Positions 33,033 through 42,696 of a stretch of DNA of 64,000 bases are shown one piece after another. The DNA is from Pseudolactococcus insecticola. Its GTDB lineage: Bacteria > Bacillota > Bacilli > Lactobacillales > Streptococcaceae. The DNA lies in NCBI RefSeq assembly GCF_011170065.1, contig NZ_BLLH01000009.1, forward strand, positions 35,594 through 99,593, given 5' to 3'. The first letter of the stretch is position 1. Each line of letters begins with the position of its first letter. The translations under genes were made by a program, and so were the position numbers. The notes beneath the pieces are model-generated. The model was not told where the DNA came from and did not search any database. It worked only from the letters and a program-made list of their open reading frames with translations.

Positions 33033-35159
33033 ATGACAGAAAATGAACCACAACGCACAAGCCTCAGCCGTGCGAAAAAAAACGCTGATCCTGAACTTGA
33101 TCGAAAGATAAAAACGAAAAAACGACAGATTATCCCGCCTGCTGTCAAACATTTTTGGAAAAAACATAATCTGACCAAGCTTCTCGTTGCCGTCGTGCTT
33201 TTTGTAGTGCTTGCGATTGCAAGTTATCTCTTATTTCTGGCAAAGACTGCTGATGTTGAAACGCTCAAACAATCCATGGAAGCCCGCACCGAGATCATTG
33301 ATAAAAATGGCGATTCGGCAGGTGCCATGTATGGTCAAAAGGGAACAACAGTCAGTTTTGATGCCATTTCTGATAATGTCAAAAATGCCGTCATCGCAAC
33401 TGAAGATAGGACATTTTATGACAATAACGGGATAAATTTTAAGCGAACTTTGCTTGCTATTGTGACCCTTGGGAAGTTTGGCGGAGGTTCAACAATCACG
33501 CAGCAGCTGGCTAAAAACGCCTATCTGACACAACAAAAAACGATTGATCGCAAAGCAAAAGAATTATTTTTGGCGCTAGAAATCAATAAAAAATACGATA
33601 AAAAAGACATCTTGACCATGTACCTCAACAATTCTTACTTTGGTAATGGTGTCTGGGGAATAGAAGACGCAAGCCTCAAATACTACGGAAAGTCAGCCAA
33701 GGACCTGTCAGTAGAAGAAGCCGCAACGCTTGCGGGTATTCTCAAGTGGCCGGAGGTTTATAATCCCCTCTATAAAAATGGCACATTTGCCAAAGATCGC
33801 AGAGACACAGTTTTGCAAAACATGGTCGCAGCAGGCTTTATTAAGCAAGCAGATGCAGATAGTAACAGCAAGATTGGCATCGAAAGTAATCTTGCAGATG
33901 CCTACGTTGGCAAAGATACTAACTACAAATATCCGAGTTATTTTGACGCCGTCATTCAAGAGGCGATTAACAAGTACGGTCTGACAGAGCAAGAGATTCT
34001 CAACAACGGCTATAAGATCTATACGGGGCTTGATCAGAACATGCAGACTGGCATGCAGACGACGTACAGCAATACTTATCTCTTCCCAGTCGCATCAGAT
34101 GGCGTGATGGCTCAGTCTGCCTCAGTTGCACTCGATCCTGAAACTGGTGAAGTTGAAGGGCTCATTGGGCGCGTGCCAACGGCTGAAAATGACAGTTTCC
34201 GTGGTTTTAACTTTGCGACACAGTCAGGCAGAAGCCCAGGATCTACGATTAAGCCGCTGATTGTTTATACGCCTGCGATTGAAGCTGGGTGGTCGATTAA
34301 CAAAGTCGTGCATGATGCGCCAACGAATTACGACGGGTGGCAACCAATGGATGCTGATAAACAGTGGCATGGCGATATGCCGATGTATCAAGCTTTGGCA
34401 AATTCCTACAACATTCCTGCCATCAATACCTTCAAGGCGATTGGCATCAAAACAGGTATTGCAAAAGGCAAAAAGTTTGGGCTCAACTTGACCTCAAAAA
34501 ACGAGAACTTGTCTACGGCGCTGGGCGCTGGTGTTGCAACAAATCCATGGCAGATGGCACAGGCCTACGCCACATTTGCTAATGACGGCATCATGAATCA
34601 AGCGCATCTCATCAAAAAAATCGTAAATGCATCAGGTAAAACCATTGCGACAGCAAAAGTCAAATCAACGCGCGTGATTGACAGTAAAACAGCTCAAAAA
34701 ATGACCTCAATGATGCTCGGCACCTACACAAATGGGACGGGTGTCTACGCGGCACCCTATGGCTATACGTTAGCAGGGAAAACAGGTACCAATGAAGACG
34801 TCGACCAATGGGTCATCGGCTACACGCCAGACGTTGTCATGACGCTCTGGTTGGGCTATGAAAATCCTGAAAGTCCGCTGCATCGTCTGGATGACACATC
34901 AGCAGGGACAGCCTCAAGCGTCTTCAAAACCATGGCGAGCACTATCCTGCCTTATACTAATGACACACAGTTTACCGAAGAAAATGCTTACAGCCTAGCT
35001 GGCCTAGATCCAGTTGCGACCGCAACAGAAGATGATACGACAGCAAGTATCGTAAATGCTGCCAAGGAAAAAGCCAAAGCAGCGGCAGATACAGCCACTC
35101 AAAAAGCAAAAGCAGTAGGTAATAGTATCTGGGATAAAGTCAAGTCATGGTTTGACTAA
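33033..35159 (+). CDS. pbp2A: Class A penicillin-binding protein PBP2a
   Basis: A 708-residue bifunctional peptidoglycan synthase. A basic cytoplasmic tail (1-45) is followed by one membrane helix (about 50-70). The GT51 transglycosylase (about 85-260) has ATEDRTFYDNNGINF and GGSTITQQLAKNAYL. The transpeptidase (about 340-640) has SxxK in GSTIKPL, SYN in ANSYNIPA and KTGT in AGKTGTNED. The C-terminus is an Ala/Lys-rich tail. It builds cell wall at the outer membrane face. Position before rpmG-secE-nusG is usual in this family of bacteria. The -35 of rpmG lies in its last codons. Confidence 0.93.
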   Translation: MTENEPQRTSLSRAKKNADPELDRKIKTKKRQIIPPAVKHFWKKHNLTKLLVAVVLFVVLAIASYLLFLAKTADVETLKQSMEARTEIIDKNGDSAGAMYGQKGTTVSFDAISDNVKNAVIATEDRTFYDNNGINFKRTLLAIVTLGKFGGGSTITQQLAKNAYLTQQKTIDRKAKELFLALEINKKYDKKDILTMYLNNSYFGNGVWGIEDASLKYYGKSAKDLSVEEAATLAGILKWPEVYNPLYKNGTFAKDRRDTVLQNMVAAGFIKQADADSNSKIGIESNLADAYVGKDTNYKYPSYFDAVIQEAINKYGLTEQEILNNGYKIYTGLDQNMQTGMQTTYSNTYLFPVASDGVMAQSASVALDPETGEVEGLIGRVPTAENDSFRGFNFATQSGRSPGSTIKPLIVYTPAIEAGWSINKVVHDAPTNYDGWQPMDADKQWHGDMPMYQALANSYNIPAINTFKAIGIKTGIAKGKKFGLNLTSKNENLSTALGAGVATNPWQMAQAYATFANDGIMNQAHLIKKIVNASGKTIATAKVKSTRVIDSKTAQKMTSMMLGTYTNGTGVYAAPYGYTLAGKTGTNEDVDQWVIGYTPDVVMTLWLGYENPESPLHRLDDTSAGTASSVFKTMASTILPYTNDTQFTEENAYSLAGLDPVATATEDDTTASIVNAAKEKAKAAADTATQKAKAVGNSIWDKVKSWFD

Positions 35160-35279
35160 TCAGCATTTTTTTGCTAGAATGAACTTTCGGAAAGTAAATT
35201 TTAGACCAGATGATGATTGTGTGCATTTTTGGCACATCAGTTTAGCAACGATCGCTTTCCAATCGCTAAAGGAGTAGCT
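35152..35279 (+). promoter_or_regulatory. rpmG-secE promoter and leader
   Basis: TTGACT (35152-35157, inside the end of pbp2A), 17-bp spacer, TGC plus TAGAAT (-10 at 35175-35180). The leader is about 90 nt and contains a small hairpin (TGTGC and GCACA around 35219-35236) before the AAAGGAG ribosome site. Nothing else is visible in this gap. Confidence 0.7.
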
Positions 35280-35429
35280 ATGATAAAAAAAGCAAGTCTA
35301 GCGTGTACGGTCTGCGGATCGCGCAACTATTCGATAAATGTGAGTTCAAACGGGCGAGATACACGCCTAGAAGTAAATAAATTCTGCAAAACCTGTGGAA
35401 AATATCAATTGCATAAGGAGACAAGATAA
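35280..35429 (+). CDS. rpmG: 50S ribosomal protein L33, zinc-binding (C+) form
   Basis: A 49-residue protein with paired CTVC and CKTC motifs, the zinc-binding form. The start is ATG 35280 with AAAGGAG 7 nt upstream. It shares one base with the secE start. Zinc-free L33 copies, if present, would be elsewhere. Confidence 0.93.
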   Translation: MIKKASLACTVCGSRNYSINVSSNGRDTRLEVNKFCKTCGKYQLHKETR

Positions 35430-35623
35430 TGTTTAAATTCATCGGATCCATTGTTGCTGAGATGCGTCTTGTGTCTTGGCCAACATGGCAAGAAGCCAGA
35501 CGTGACTTTGCAATGGTCGTTCAGTATTCAATCTTCTTCATGTTTTTTGTCATGATTTTCGACTGGATTATCAAAAATGGTATCACACAAGCTGTTAAAT
35601 TATTAGTACCATTTATCAAATAA
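35429..35623 (+). CDS. secE: Preprotein translocase subunit SecE
   Basis: A 64-residue single-span membrane protein; the conserved SWPTWQEARRDFAMVV is followed by a helix (about 30-52). It is an essential partner of SecY in the export channel. AAGGAGA lies 8 nt before the ATG, which overlaps the rpmG stop by one base. Confidence 0.92.
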   Translation: MFKFIGSIVAEMRLVSWPTWQEARRDFAMVVQYSIFFMFFVMIFDWIIKNGITQAVKLLVPFIK

Positions 35624-35625
35624 TG

Positions 35626-35661
35626 TGCTATAATATAGAAAAAGGGCGAGAAGCCTTTTTC
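35626..35661 (+). promoter_or_regulatory. nusG promoter overlapping the secE terminator
   Basis: TGC plus TATAAT (35626-35634), with a hairpin AAAAAGGGC (35639-35647) and GCCTTTTT (35653-35660) and T-rich sequence directly after. The hairpin can end read-through from secE. A transcript started at about 35641 would miss the first bases of the 5' arm and so form a weaker stem. Confidence 0.6.
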
Positions 35662-35689
35662 TTGTCTAAAAAAATAGGAGAATCAAAGC

Positions 35690-36304
35690 ATGACTGACGC
35701 ATTTGAAGCAAACATCGACAACACAGAATTTACTGAGGAAACAGAACAATCTGAACAAATCATCAACTTTGACCAAGGCTGGTTTGTTATCCAAACCTAC
35801 TCTGGCTATGAAAATAAGGTCAAGGAAAACCTGCTCGAACGTGCACAAACGTACAACATGACAGATAATATCCTACGCATCGAGATCCCGACAGAAACAG
35901 TCGAAAAAGAGGTCAACGGCAAGCGCAAAGAAGTCGATGAAAATCTTTTTCCAGGTTATGTGCTCGTTGAGATGAACATGACAGATGAAGCGTGGTTCGT
36001 TGTTCGTAACACGCCAAATGTGACTGGTTTCGTAGGGTCCCACGGTAACCGTTCAAAACCAACACCACTGTTTGAAGAAGAAATCCAAGAAATTCTGCAA
36101 GGTATGGGCGCAGAAAAAGTGGTGCGTGAGATCAATTTTGACATCTATGTTGGCAAACGTGTTAAGATTATCGACGGTGCCTTTGCTGGATTCGAAGGGC
36201 CAATCACTGAAATCAATGGGGATAAACTCAAAGTGATCGTGGACATGTTTGGCCGTGAAACACCAGTTGAGCTTGATGTGCAACAAATTGATGAACTAGG
36301 GTAA
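35690..36304 (+). CDS. nusG: Transcription termination/antitermination protein NusG
   Basis: A 204-residue RNA-polymerase-binding factor. The NGN domain (about 25-135) has GWFVIQTYSGYENKVKENL and FPGYVLVEM. The KOW motif (about 150-204) is GKRVKIIDGAFAGFEGPITEI. An acidic N-terminal extension of about 25 residues precedes the NGN domain. It has its own promoter and a strong terminator. Confidence 0.96.
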   Translation: MTDAFEANIDNTEFTEETEQSEQIINFDQGWFVIQTYSGYENKVKENLLERAQTYNMTDNILRIEIPTETVEKEVNGKRKEVDENLFPGYVLVEMNMTDEAWFVVRNTPNVTGFVGSHGNRSKPTPLFEEEIQEILQGMGAEKVVREINFDIYVGKRVKIIDGAFAGFEGPITEINGDKLKVIVDMFGRETPVELDVQQIDELG

Positions 36305-36330
36305 TTGAAACTCCCAAACGATAATCAAGA

Positions 36331-36360
36331 AAAAACTTCCAAAAAGATGGAAGTTTTTTT
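36331..36360 (+). terminator. Terminator after nusG
   Basis: AAAAACTTCCA (36331-36341) pairs with TGGAAGTTTTT (36348-36358), followed by T residues. Confidence 0.85.
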
Positions 36361-36387
36361 GAAATATTCTGATAATTATGGTATATT
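36359..36387 (+). promoter_or_regulatory. thrC promoter
   Basis: TTGAAA (36359-36364), 17-bp spacer, TGG plus TATATT (-10 at 36382-36387). The -35 begins in the T run of the nusG terminator. The ribosome site AAGGAAATCC precedes ATG 36420. Confidence 0.7.
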
Positions 36388-36419
36388 TAGTATAAATAAA
36401 AAAAACAAGGAAATCCATT

Positions 36420-37910
36420 ATGACACTTATCTATCAATCAACTCGCGACAAATCTAATCAAGTCACTGCTAGTCAAGCCATTCTGCAAGGCTTAGCAACA
36501 GATGGTGGCCTTTACGTGCCAATCAAGACGCCTGATGTGGCGCTTGATTTTGACAAACTAAAAAATGCCACTTATCAAGAAGTTGCAACGCTTGTTTTAT
36601 CGGCTTTTCTGGATGATTTTACACCGGACGAGATTGCTTATTGTGTGGCGCAAGCCTATGATAGCAAGTTTGACAATGCTACAATTGCACCACTTGTCAA
36701 GGTTGACAGTCGCTACAATCTTGAGCTTTTTCATGGTAATACGATTGCCTTTAAGGACATGGCGCTCTCAATCTTGCCTTATCTGATGACAACTGCCGCA
36801 AAAAAACACGGTGTTGACCGTGAAATTGTCATTTTGACTGCCACTTCAGGTGATACAGGAAAGGCCGCTATGGCTGGATTTGCAGACGTTCCAGGTACGA
36901 AAATTGTTGTTTTCTATCCAAAAGATGGTGTTTCAAAAATTCAAGAACGTCAAATGACGACGCAAGCAGGTGACAATGTAAAAGTCATCGCTATTGATGG
37001 TAATTTTGATAATGCTCAGACCAACGTTAAAGCCATGTTTAATAACGAAAAGCTACGTGAAAAAATGGCCGCCAATAACAAGCAATTTTCAAGTGCTAAT
37101 TCGATGAATATCGGTCGTCTCGTGCCACAAATCGCCTATTATGTCTATGCTTATGCACAACTTGTCAAAACAGGTGCAATTGCTGCTGGTGAAAAAATCA
37201 ACTTCACCGTGCCAACAGGGAACTTTGGCAATATCCTAGCAGGCTATTATGCTAGCAAGATTGGCTTGCCTGTCAACAAGCTTATCTGTGCGTCAAATGA
37301 AAATAATGTTCTGACGGATTTCTTTAGAACAGGTACCTATGATAAAAACCGTGATTTCTTTGTGACAACGTCACCATCTATGGACATTCTCGTGTCATCA
37401 AACTTGGAACGCTTGATCTTCCATCTGACAGGGGATAGTGACGCTGCAACGTCAGAACTCATGGCAGCGTTAAATGCGAAAGGAGAGTATAAGATTACAC
37501 CTGAAATGTTTGATCAACTCGGTCAATTCTACGCAGATTTTGCCACAGAACAAGAAATCTCGTCAGAAATCACAGCTGTATTTGACAAAAACAGCTACGT
37601 CGAAGACCCACACACTGCAGTTGCAAGTGCTGTCTATAAAAAATATCTGACGGAAACAAGCGACACGACTCAAACAGTCATCATCTCAACAGCAAGTCCC
37701 TACAAGTTCCCGCAAGTTGTGGTAGAAAGCTTGTCAGGCAAAAAAGACGAATCTGATGACTTTGACTTGGTCAAAAAGCTAGAAAATATCTCAGGCACGC
37801 CACTACCAAAAGCTGTGTCAGAGCTCTTTGATGCGACCGTACGTCATCATACAGTAGTTGCTGCAGCCGATATGGAAAAGGCAGTTTCAGATTATTTGAA
37901 TTTAGACTAA
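36420..37910 (+). CDS. thrC: Threonine synthase
   Basis: A 496-residue PLP enzyme converting O-phosphohomoserine to threonine. The PLP Lys is in NTIAFKDMALS (about K112). PTGNFGNILAGYY (about 263-275) is the phosphate-binding loop, and LTATSGDTGKAA is conserved. The length fits the long threonine synthase type. It is a single gene between its own promoter and a perfect palindromic terminator shared with mscL. Confidence 0.95.
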   Translation: MTLIYQSTRDKSNQVTASQAILQGLATDGGLYVPIKTPDVALDFDKLKNATYQEVATLVLSAFLDDFTPDEIAYCVAQAYDSKFDNATIAPLVKVDSRYNLELFHGNTIAFKDMALSILPYLMTTAAKKHGVDREIVILTATSGDTGKAAMAGFADVPGTKIVVFYPKDGVSKIQERQMTTQAGDNVKVIAIDGNFDNAQTNVKAMFNNEKLREKMAANNKQFSSANSMNIGRLVPQIAYYVYAYAQLVKTGAIAAGEKINFTVPTGNFGNILAGYYASKIGLPVNKLICASNENNVLTDFFRTGTYDKNRDFFVTTSPSMDILVSSNLERLIFHLTGDSDAATSELMAALNAKGEYKITPEMFDQLGQFYADFATEQEISSEITAVFDKNSYVEDPHTAVASAVYKKYLTETSDTTQTVIISTASPYKFPQVVVESLSGKKDESDDFDLVKKLENISGTPLPKAVSELFDATVRHHTVVAAADMEKAVSDYLNLD

Positions 37911-37913
37911 ACT

Positions 37914-37947
37914 AAAAAAGCAGTTCTGACGTCAGAACTGCTTTTTT
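37914..37947. terminator. Perfect palindromic bidirectional terminator thrC/mscL
   Basis: A 34-bp perfect palindrome: seven A/T pairs flank the core CAGTTCTGAC / GTCAGAACTG. It works for both converging genes. Confidence 0.9.
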
Positions 37948-37948
37948 A

Positions 37949-38317
37949 TTATTTCTCAGCTAGCAAATCACGAATTTCCTTCAATGTCTCAATTTCTTCA
38001 TTGATCAGAATCTCCTCTTCATTTTCCTTGCCAGAAAAGACTTTGTTGATAGCTTTTATCAAGATGAAAATGACAAAAGCTGTGATCAGGAAGTTTAGAA
38101 CGTCATTCAAAAATGCACCGTAAGTGAACTTTGCGCCGCCGATTTTGAAACTCAGCTTAGCGAGGGCGCCGTCGTGCACGAAAATACCGACAAGTGGATT
38201 GATTAGGTTGTCCACTAAAGATTTAACAAGCGCAGTAAAAGCAGCCCCGATAATCACGCCAACAGCAAGGTCAAGCACATTGCCACGCAGGATAAATACT
38301 TTGAATTCTTTTAACAT
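37949..38317 (-). CDS. mscL: Large-conductance mechanosensitive channel MscL
   Basis: A 122-residue two-helix channel that opens under osmotic downshock. [27 protein letters not shown] is the N-terminal helix and TM1, and [19 protein letters not shown] is TM2. The acidic tail ends [16 protein letters not shown] precedes the ATG. It is a single minus-strand gene facing thrC and divergent from the ribosomal cluster. Confidence 0.95.
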   Translation of the reverse strand: MLKEFKVFILRGNVLDLAVGVIIGAAFTALVKSLVDNLINPLVGIFVHDGALAKLSFKIGGAKFTYGAFLNDVLNFLITAFVIFILIKAINKVFSGKENEEEILINEEIETLKEIRDLLAEK

Positions 38318-38405
38318 AATATCTCCTTATATCATATAAATGTTGTATAGCTACATTATAACAAAAACGTTTGAAAAAATTTAATGAAAAAGAGGGTCAA
38401 ACCCC

Positions 38406-38566
38406 TTGCTAATTGATAAATATTCTGGTATCATAGATAAGTACTGCGTAAAGCGTGGTATGTAGCTATGAAGCGAGAGGTTGTGATACACCCGGAGGCG
38501 TTGCCACGCATCTATGTATTAGTTTTCTCGTGGAGCTAGCCTATTCTAAGAAATAGACGAGAGGAG
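38406..38566 (+). promoter_or_regulatory. S10 operon promoter and structured leader
   Basis: TTGCTA (38406-38411), 17-bp spacer, TGG plus TATCAT (-10 at 38429-38434). The leader of about 130 nt is structured. GCGTGG (38453-38458) pairs with CCACGC (38504-38509). TCTCGT (38526-38531) pairs with ACGAGA (38557-38562), with an inner CTATT stem. The last arm overlaps the start of the AGAGGAG ribosome site of rpsJ. Leader-based control by a ribosomal protein is possible but not shown. Confidence 0.65.
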
Positions 38567-38571
38567 AAAAA

Positions 38572-38880
38572 ATGGCAAACAAAAAAATCCGCATTCGTTT
38601 GAAAGCGTACGAACATGGTATTCTTGATCAAGCGGCTGAAAAAATCGTAGAAACTGCGAAACGTACTGACGCATCTGTAGCAGGTCCAATCCCGCTTCCG
38701 ACTGACCGTTCAGTTTACACAATCATCCGTGCGACTCACAAATACAAAGACTCACGCGAACAATTCGAAATGCGTACACACAAACGCTTGATCGACATCA
38801 TTAACCCAACACAAAAAACTGTTGATGGTTTGATGAAACTCGACTTGCCAAGTGGTGTCAACATCGAAATTAAACTGTAA
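38572..38880 (+). CDS. rpsJ: 30S ribosomal protein S10
   Basis: 102 residues, [20 protein letters not shown] start, head-domain protein also known as NusE in antitermination. It is the first gene of the supercluster. The ribosome site GAGGAG sits at the foot of a leader hairpin. Confidence 0.97.
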   Translation: MANKKIRIRLKAYEHGILDQAAEKIVETAKRTDASVAGPIPLPTDRSVYTIIRATHKYKDSREQFEMRTHKRLIDIINPTQKTVDGLMKLDLPSGVNIEIKL

Positions 38881-38893
38881 GAAAGGAACTCTA

Positions 38894-39517
38894 ATGACAA
38901 AAGGAATCTTAGGGAAAAAAGTGGGAATGACCCAAATTTTCACCGAAACTGGCGAGTTAATCCCAGTAACTGTCATCGAAGCAGCAGCAAACGTTGTGCT
39001 TCAAGTCAAAACAGTCGCAACTGACGGCTACGAAGCTGTTCAAGTTGGTTTTGATGACAAACGTGAAGTTTTGAGTAACAAACCTGCCAAAGGCCATGTT
39101 GCAAAAGCAAACACTGCTCCTAAGCGCTTCATTCGTGAATTCAAGAATATTGAAGGCTTGGAAGTGGGCGCTGAATTGACAGTAGAACAATTTGAAGCTG
39201 GAGATGTTGTTGACGTCACTGGTACGACTAAAGGTAAAGGTTTCCAAGGGGTTATTAAACGCCACGGACAATCACGCGGGCCAATGGCTCACGGTTCACG
39301 TTACCACCGTCGTCCAGGGTCAATGGGTCCCGTTGCACCTAACCGTGTATTCAAAAATAAACACCTTGCAGGTCGCATGGGTGGCAACCGCGTAACAGTT
39401 CAAAATCTTGTTATCGCACAAGTTGTCCCAGAAAAAAATGTGATCCTTGTAAAAGGTAACGTCCCAGGTGCTAAGAAATCTCTTATCACAATCAAATCAG
39501 CGATTAAAGCTAAATAA
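38894..39517 (+). CDS. rplC: 50S ribosomal protein L3
   Basis: 207 residues from ATG 38894 (AAGGAA upstream), beginning [16 protein letters not shown]. The in-frame extension back to 38852 lies inside rpsJ and is rejected. The conserved loop [18 protein letters not shown] reaches the peptidyl transferase area. Confidence 0.97.
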   Translation: MTKGILGKKVGMTQIFTETGELIPVTVIEAAANVVLQVKTVATDGYEAVQVGFDDKREVLSNKPAKGHVAKANTAPKRFIREFKNIEGLEVGAELTVEQFEAGDVVDVTGTTKGKGFQGVIKRHGQSRGPMAHGSRYHRRPGSMGPVAPNRVFKNKHLAGRMGGNRVTVQNLVIAQVVPEKNVILVKGNVPGAKKSLITIKSAIKAK

Positions 39518-39541
39518 TAAGGAAAGGAGATAAAGTAAATC

Positions 39542-40168
39542 ATGGCAAACGTAACATTATTTAAACAAGACGGAAGTCAAGCCGGCGACATCACGTTGAA
39601 CGATGCAGTCTTTGGTATCGAACCAAACGAATCTGTTGTATTTGACGTCATCCTTAGTCAACGTGCTAGCCTTCGTCAAGGTACTCATGCAGTTAAAAAC
39701 CGTTCAGCTGTACGTGGTGGTGGTAAAAAACCATGGCGTCAAAAAGGAACTGGTCGTGCCCGTCAAGGCTCTATCCGCTCACCACAATGGCGTGGCGGTG
39801 GCGTAGTCTTCGGACCAACACCACGTTCATACGGCTACAAATTGCCACAAAAAGTTCGTCAATTGGCACTTAAATCAGTTTACTCTGAAAAAGTGGCAGA
39901 AAACAAACTTGTGGCTGTTGATGCGCTCAACTTTGACGCACCAAAAACTGCAGAATTTGTAAAAGTGCTTGAAGCACTTGCAATCGAACGTAAAGTTTTG
40001 GTTGTTTTCGAAAACGAAGGAAACAAATTCGCTGAATTGTCTGCACGTAACATTCCAAACGTCCAAGTGACAACTGCTAACTCAGCAAGTGTCCTTGACA
40101 TCGTGAACAACGATAAGATTTTGGTTACACAAGCAGCTCTATCTCAAATTGAGGAGGTTCTTGCATAA
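39542..40168 (+). CDS. rplD: 50S ribosomal protein L4
   Basis: 208 residues; the exit-tunnel loop [20 protein letters not shown] is at about 63-82. In some bacteria L4 represses its own S10 operon through the leader; whether it does so here is unknown. The stop shares one base with the rplW ATG. Confidence 0.97.
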   Translation: MANVTLFKQDGSQAGDITLNDAVFGIEPNESVVFDVILSQRASLRQGTHAVKNRSAVRGGGKKPWRQKGTGRARQGSIRSPQWRGGGVVFGPTPRSYGYKLPQKVRQLALKSVYSEKVAENKLVAVDALNFDAPKTAEFVKVLEALAIERKVLVVFENEGNKFAELSARNIPNVQVTTANSASVLDIVNNDKILVTQAALSQIEEVLA

Positions 40169-40455
40169 TGTCATTGTACGACGTAATCAAAAAACCAATC
40201 ATCACTGAAAGCTCAATGCTTGCAATGGATGAAAAGAAATACACATTTGAAGTTGACGGCCGTGCCCACAAACTTCTAATCAAACAAGCTGTTGAAGCTG
40301 CCTTTGAAGGTGTAAAAGTTGCTTCTGTAAACACTGTCAATGTGAAACCTAAAGCTAAACGCGTAGGTAAATACACAGGTTATACAAACAAAGTGAAGAA
40401 AGCTATCGTAACCCTGACGGCTGATTCTAAAAACATTGAAATTTTCGGGGAATAA
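40168..40455 (+). CDS. rplW: 50S ribosomal protein L23
   Basis: 95 residues, [17 protein letters not shown] start. It sits at the tunnel exit and docks trigger factor and SRP. One-base overlap with rplD. Confidence 0.97.
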   Translation: MSLYDVIKKPIITESSMLAMDEKKYTFEVDGRAHKLLIKQAVEAAFEGVKVASVNTVNVKPKAKRVGKYTGYTNKVKKAIVTLTADSKNIEIFGE

Positions 40456-40469
40456 GAAAGGAGTAATCA

Positions 40470-41303
40470 GTGGGTATTAAAGTATACAAACCGACGACAA
40501 ACGGTCGTCGTAACATGACAAGCCTTGACTTTGCTGAAATTACGACTAACAAACCTGAGAAATCATTGTTGGTAGCACTTAAAAACAAAGCAGGCCGTAA
40601 TAACAACGGACGCATCACAGTACGTCACCAAGGTGGCGGACACAAACGTCATTACCGTGTGATTGACTTCAAACGTAACCATGACGATGTTGTTGCTAAA
40701 GTTGCAACAATTGAATACGATCCAAATCGTTCAGCAAACATCGCTTTGTTGGTCTATGCAGATGGTATCAAAACATACATCTTGGCACCTAAAGGTCTCG
40801 TTGTTGGTCAAACAGTTGTATCTGGCGTAACAGCCGACATCAAAACTGGTAACGCTTTGCCACTTGCAAACATTCCAGTTGGTACACTCATCCACAACAT
40901 CGAGTTGAAACCTGGTAAAGGTGGGCAACTTGTTCGTTCAGCTGGTGGTTCAGCGCAAGTACTTGGTCAAGAAGGTAAATACACACTCGTGCGTTTGCAA
41001 TCTGGTGAAGTGCGCATGATCCTCTCAACTGCACGTGCAACAATCGGTGTTGTCGGAAACGGCGAACACAGTTTGGTTAACATCGGTAAAGCCGGTCGTA
41101 ACCGTTGGAAGGGTATCCGTCCGACAGTCCGTGGTTCAGTAATGAACCCGAACGATCACCCACACGGTGGTGGTGAAGGTAAACAACCAGTTGGTCGTAA
41201 ATCGCCATCTACACCTTGGGGCAAACCAGCTCTTGGTCTTAAAACACGTAACAAAAAAGCAAAATCTGATAAGCTTATCGTTCGTCGTAAAAACCAAAAA
41301 TAA
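40470..41303 (+). CDS. rplB: 50S ribosomal protein L2
   Basis: 277 residues from GTG 40470 (AAAGGAG 6 nt upstream). The conserved end has [13 protein letters not shown] with the histidine near the peptidyl transferase centre. It is followed by an 84-nt gap with two hairpins. Confidence 0.97.
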   Translation: MGIKVYKPTTNGRRNMTSLDFAEITTNKPEKSLLVALKNKAGRNNNGRITVRHQGGGHKRHYRVIDFKRNHDDVVAKVATIEYDPNRSANIALLVYADGIKTYILAPKGLVVGQTVVSGVTADIKTGNALPLANIPVGTLIHNIELKPGKGGQLVRSAGGSAQVLGQEGKYTLVRLQSGEVRMILSTARATIGVVGNGEHSLVNIGKAGRNRWKGIRPTVRGSVMNPNDHPHGGGEGKQPVGRKSPSTPWGKPALGLKTRNKKAKSDKLIVRRKNQK

Positions 41304-41311
41304 TCTATCCG

Positions 41312-41364
41312 CCAGCTCCGCCTAAGTAGCGGCAGTGGTTAAATCAGGAGTTGAATTTCAACTC
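41312..41364 (+). other. Two RNA hairpins between rplB and rpsS
   Basis: First hairpin 41312-41338 (CCA and CCGC pairing GCGG and TGG with an internal loop). The second is GAGTTGA (41348-41354) with TCAACTC (41358-41364). No T run follows either, so they are not plain terminators. They could be processing or stability elements in the operon mRNA. Confidence 0.5.
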
Positions 41365-41387
41365 TCATTAAAGGAGATCCATAACAA

Positions 41388-41666
41388 ATGGGACGCAGTC
41401 TTAAAAAAGGCCCTTTCGTCGATGATCATTTGATGAAAAAGGTTGTTGCTCAAGAAGGCAACGAAAAGAAAACAGTTATTAAAACTTGGTCACGTCGCTC
41501 TACTATCTTTCCTAACTTCATCGGTTACACGATTGCAGTTTATGATGGTCGCAAACACGTACCAGTTTACATTCAAGAAGACATGGTAGGACACAAATTG
41601 GGCGAATTCGCACCAACACGTACTTACCGTGGCCACGCAGCAGACGATAAAAAAACACGTCGTTAA
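41388..41666 (+). CDS. rpsS: 30S ribosomal protein S19
   Basis: 92 residues, [19 protein letters not shown] start and [12 protein letters not shown] end, contacts S13 in the 30S head. AAAGGAGAT upstream. Confidence 0.97.
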   Translation: MGRSLKKGPFVDDHLMKKVVAQEGNEKKTVIKTWSRRSTIFPNFIGYTIAVYDGRKHVPVYIQEDMVGHKLGEFAPTRTYRGHAADDKKTRR

Positions 41667-41685
41667 TTTATAGAGGAGGAATAAA

Positions 41686-42030
41686 ATGGCAGAAATTACT
41701 TCAGCTAAAGCAACTGCTCGTACAGTCCGCGTTTCACCTCGTAAATCACGTCTTGTAATCGACTTGATTCGTGGAAAAAACGTTGCCGAAGCTATTGCAA
41801 CACTTAAATTCACACCGACTAAAGCAGCAACTGAGATTGAGAATGTTTTGAATTCTGCAATCGCAAATGCTGAAAACAACTTTGGTCTCGAAAAAGCAAA
41901 CCTTTTCGTTTCAGAAGCCTACATCAATGAAGGTCCAACAATGAAACGTTTCCGCCCTCGTGCGAAAGGTTCAGCTTCACCAATTAATAAACGCACAAGC
42001 CACATCACTGTGGTTGTGACAGAAAAATAA
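41686..42030 (+). CDS. rplV: 50S ribosomal protein L22
   Basis: 114 residues with the tunnel hairpin [21 protein letters not shown] near the C-terminus, the site of macrolide contacts in other bacteria. GAGGAGG upstream. Confidence 0.97.
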   Translation: MAEITSAKATARTVRVSPRKSRLVIDLIRGKNVAEAIATLKFTPTKAATEIENVLNSAIANAENNFGLEKANLFVSEAYINEGPTMKRFRPRAKGSASPINKRTSHITVVVTEK

Positions 42031-42042
42031 GGAGGTAAAATC

Positions 42043-42696
42043 GTGGGTCAAAAAGTACATCCTATTGGTATGCGTGTCGGAATCATCCGTGATTGGGACG
42101 CTAAATGGTATGCTGAAAAAGAATACGCAAGTTACCTCCACGAGGATCTTGCAATCCGTAAACTTGTTCAGACTCGCCTTGCTGATGCGTCTGTATCAAC
42201 AATCGAAACTGAACGTGCTGTTAACAAAGTTATCGTAACTTTGCACACAGCTAAACCAGGTATGGTTATCGGTAAATCTGGTGCCAGCGTTGACAGCCTT
42301 CGTGCTGAATTGAACGCACTTACTGGTAAACAAGTTCACATCAACATCGTTGAAATCAAAAAACCTGACCTTGATGCTCACCTTGTCGGTGAAGGTATCG
42401 CGCGTCAACTTGAACAACGTGTTGCTTTCCGTCGTGCTCAAAAACAAGCAATCCAACGTACAATGCGTGCTGGTGCCAAAGGTATCAAAACACAAGTATC
42501 TGGTCGTTTGAATGGTGCCGATATTGCCCGTGCTGAAGGATATTCAGAAGGAACAGTGCCATTGCACACACTCCGTGCTGATATCGATTATGCATGGGAA
42601 GAAGCAGATACAACTTATGGTAAACTCGGCGTTAAAGTTTGGATTTACCGTGGTGAAATCTTGCCAACTAAAAAATCAGTGAAAGGAGACAAATAA
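42043..42696 (+). CDS. rpsC: 30S ribosomal protein S3
   Basis: 217 residues from GTG 42043 (AGGAGG upstream), [24 protein letters not shown] start and KH domain with [10 protein letters not shown]. Its last base is the first base of rplP. Confidence 0.97.
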   Translation: MGQKVHPIGMRVGIIRDWDAKWYAEKEYASYLHEDLAIRKLVQTRLADASVSTIETERAVNKVIVTLHTAKPGMVIGKSGASVDSLRAELNALTGKQVHINIVEIKKPDLDAHLVGEGIARQLEQRVAFRRAQKQAIQRTMRAGAKGIKTQVSGRLNGADIARAEGYSEGTVPLHTLRADIDYAWEEADTTYGKLGVKVWIYRGEILPTKKSVKGDK

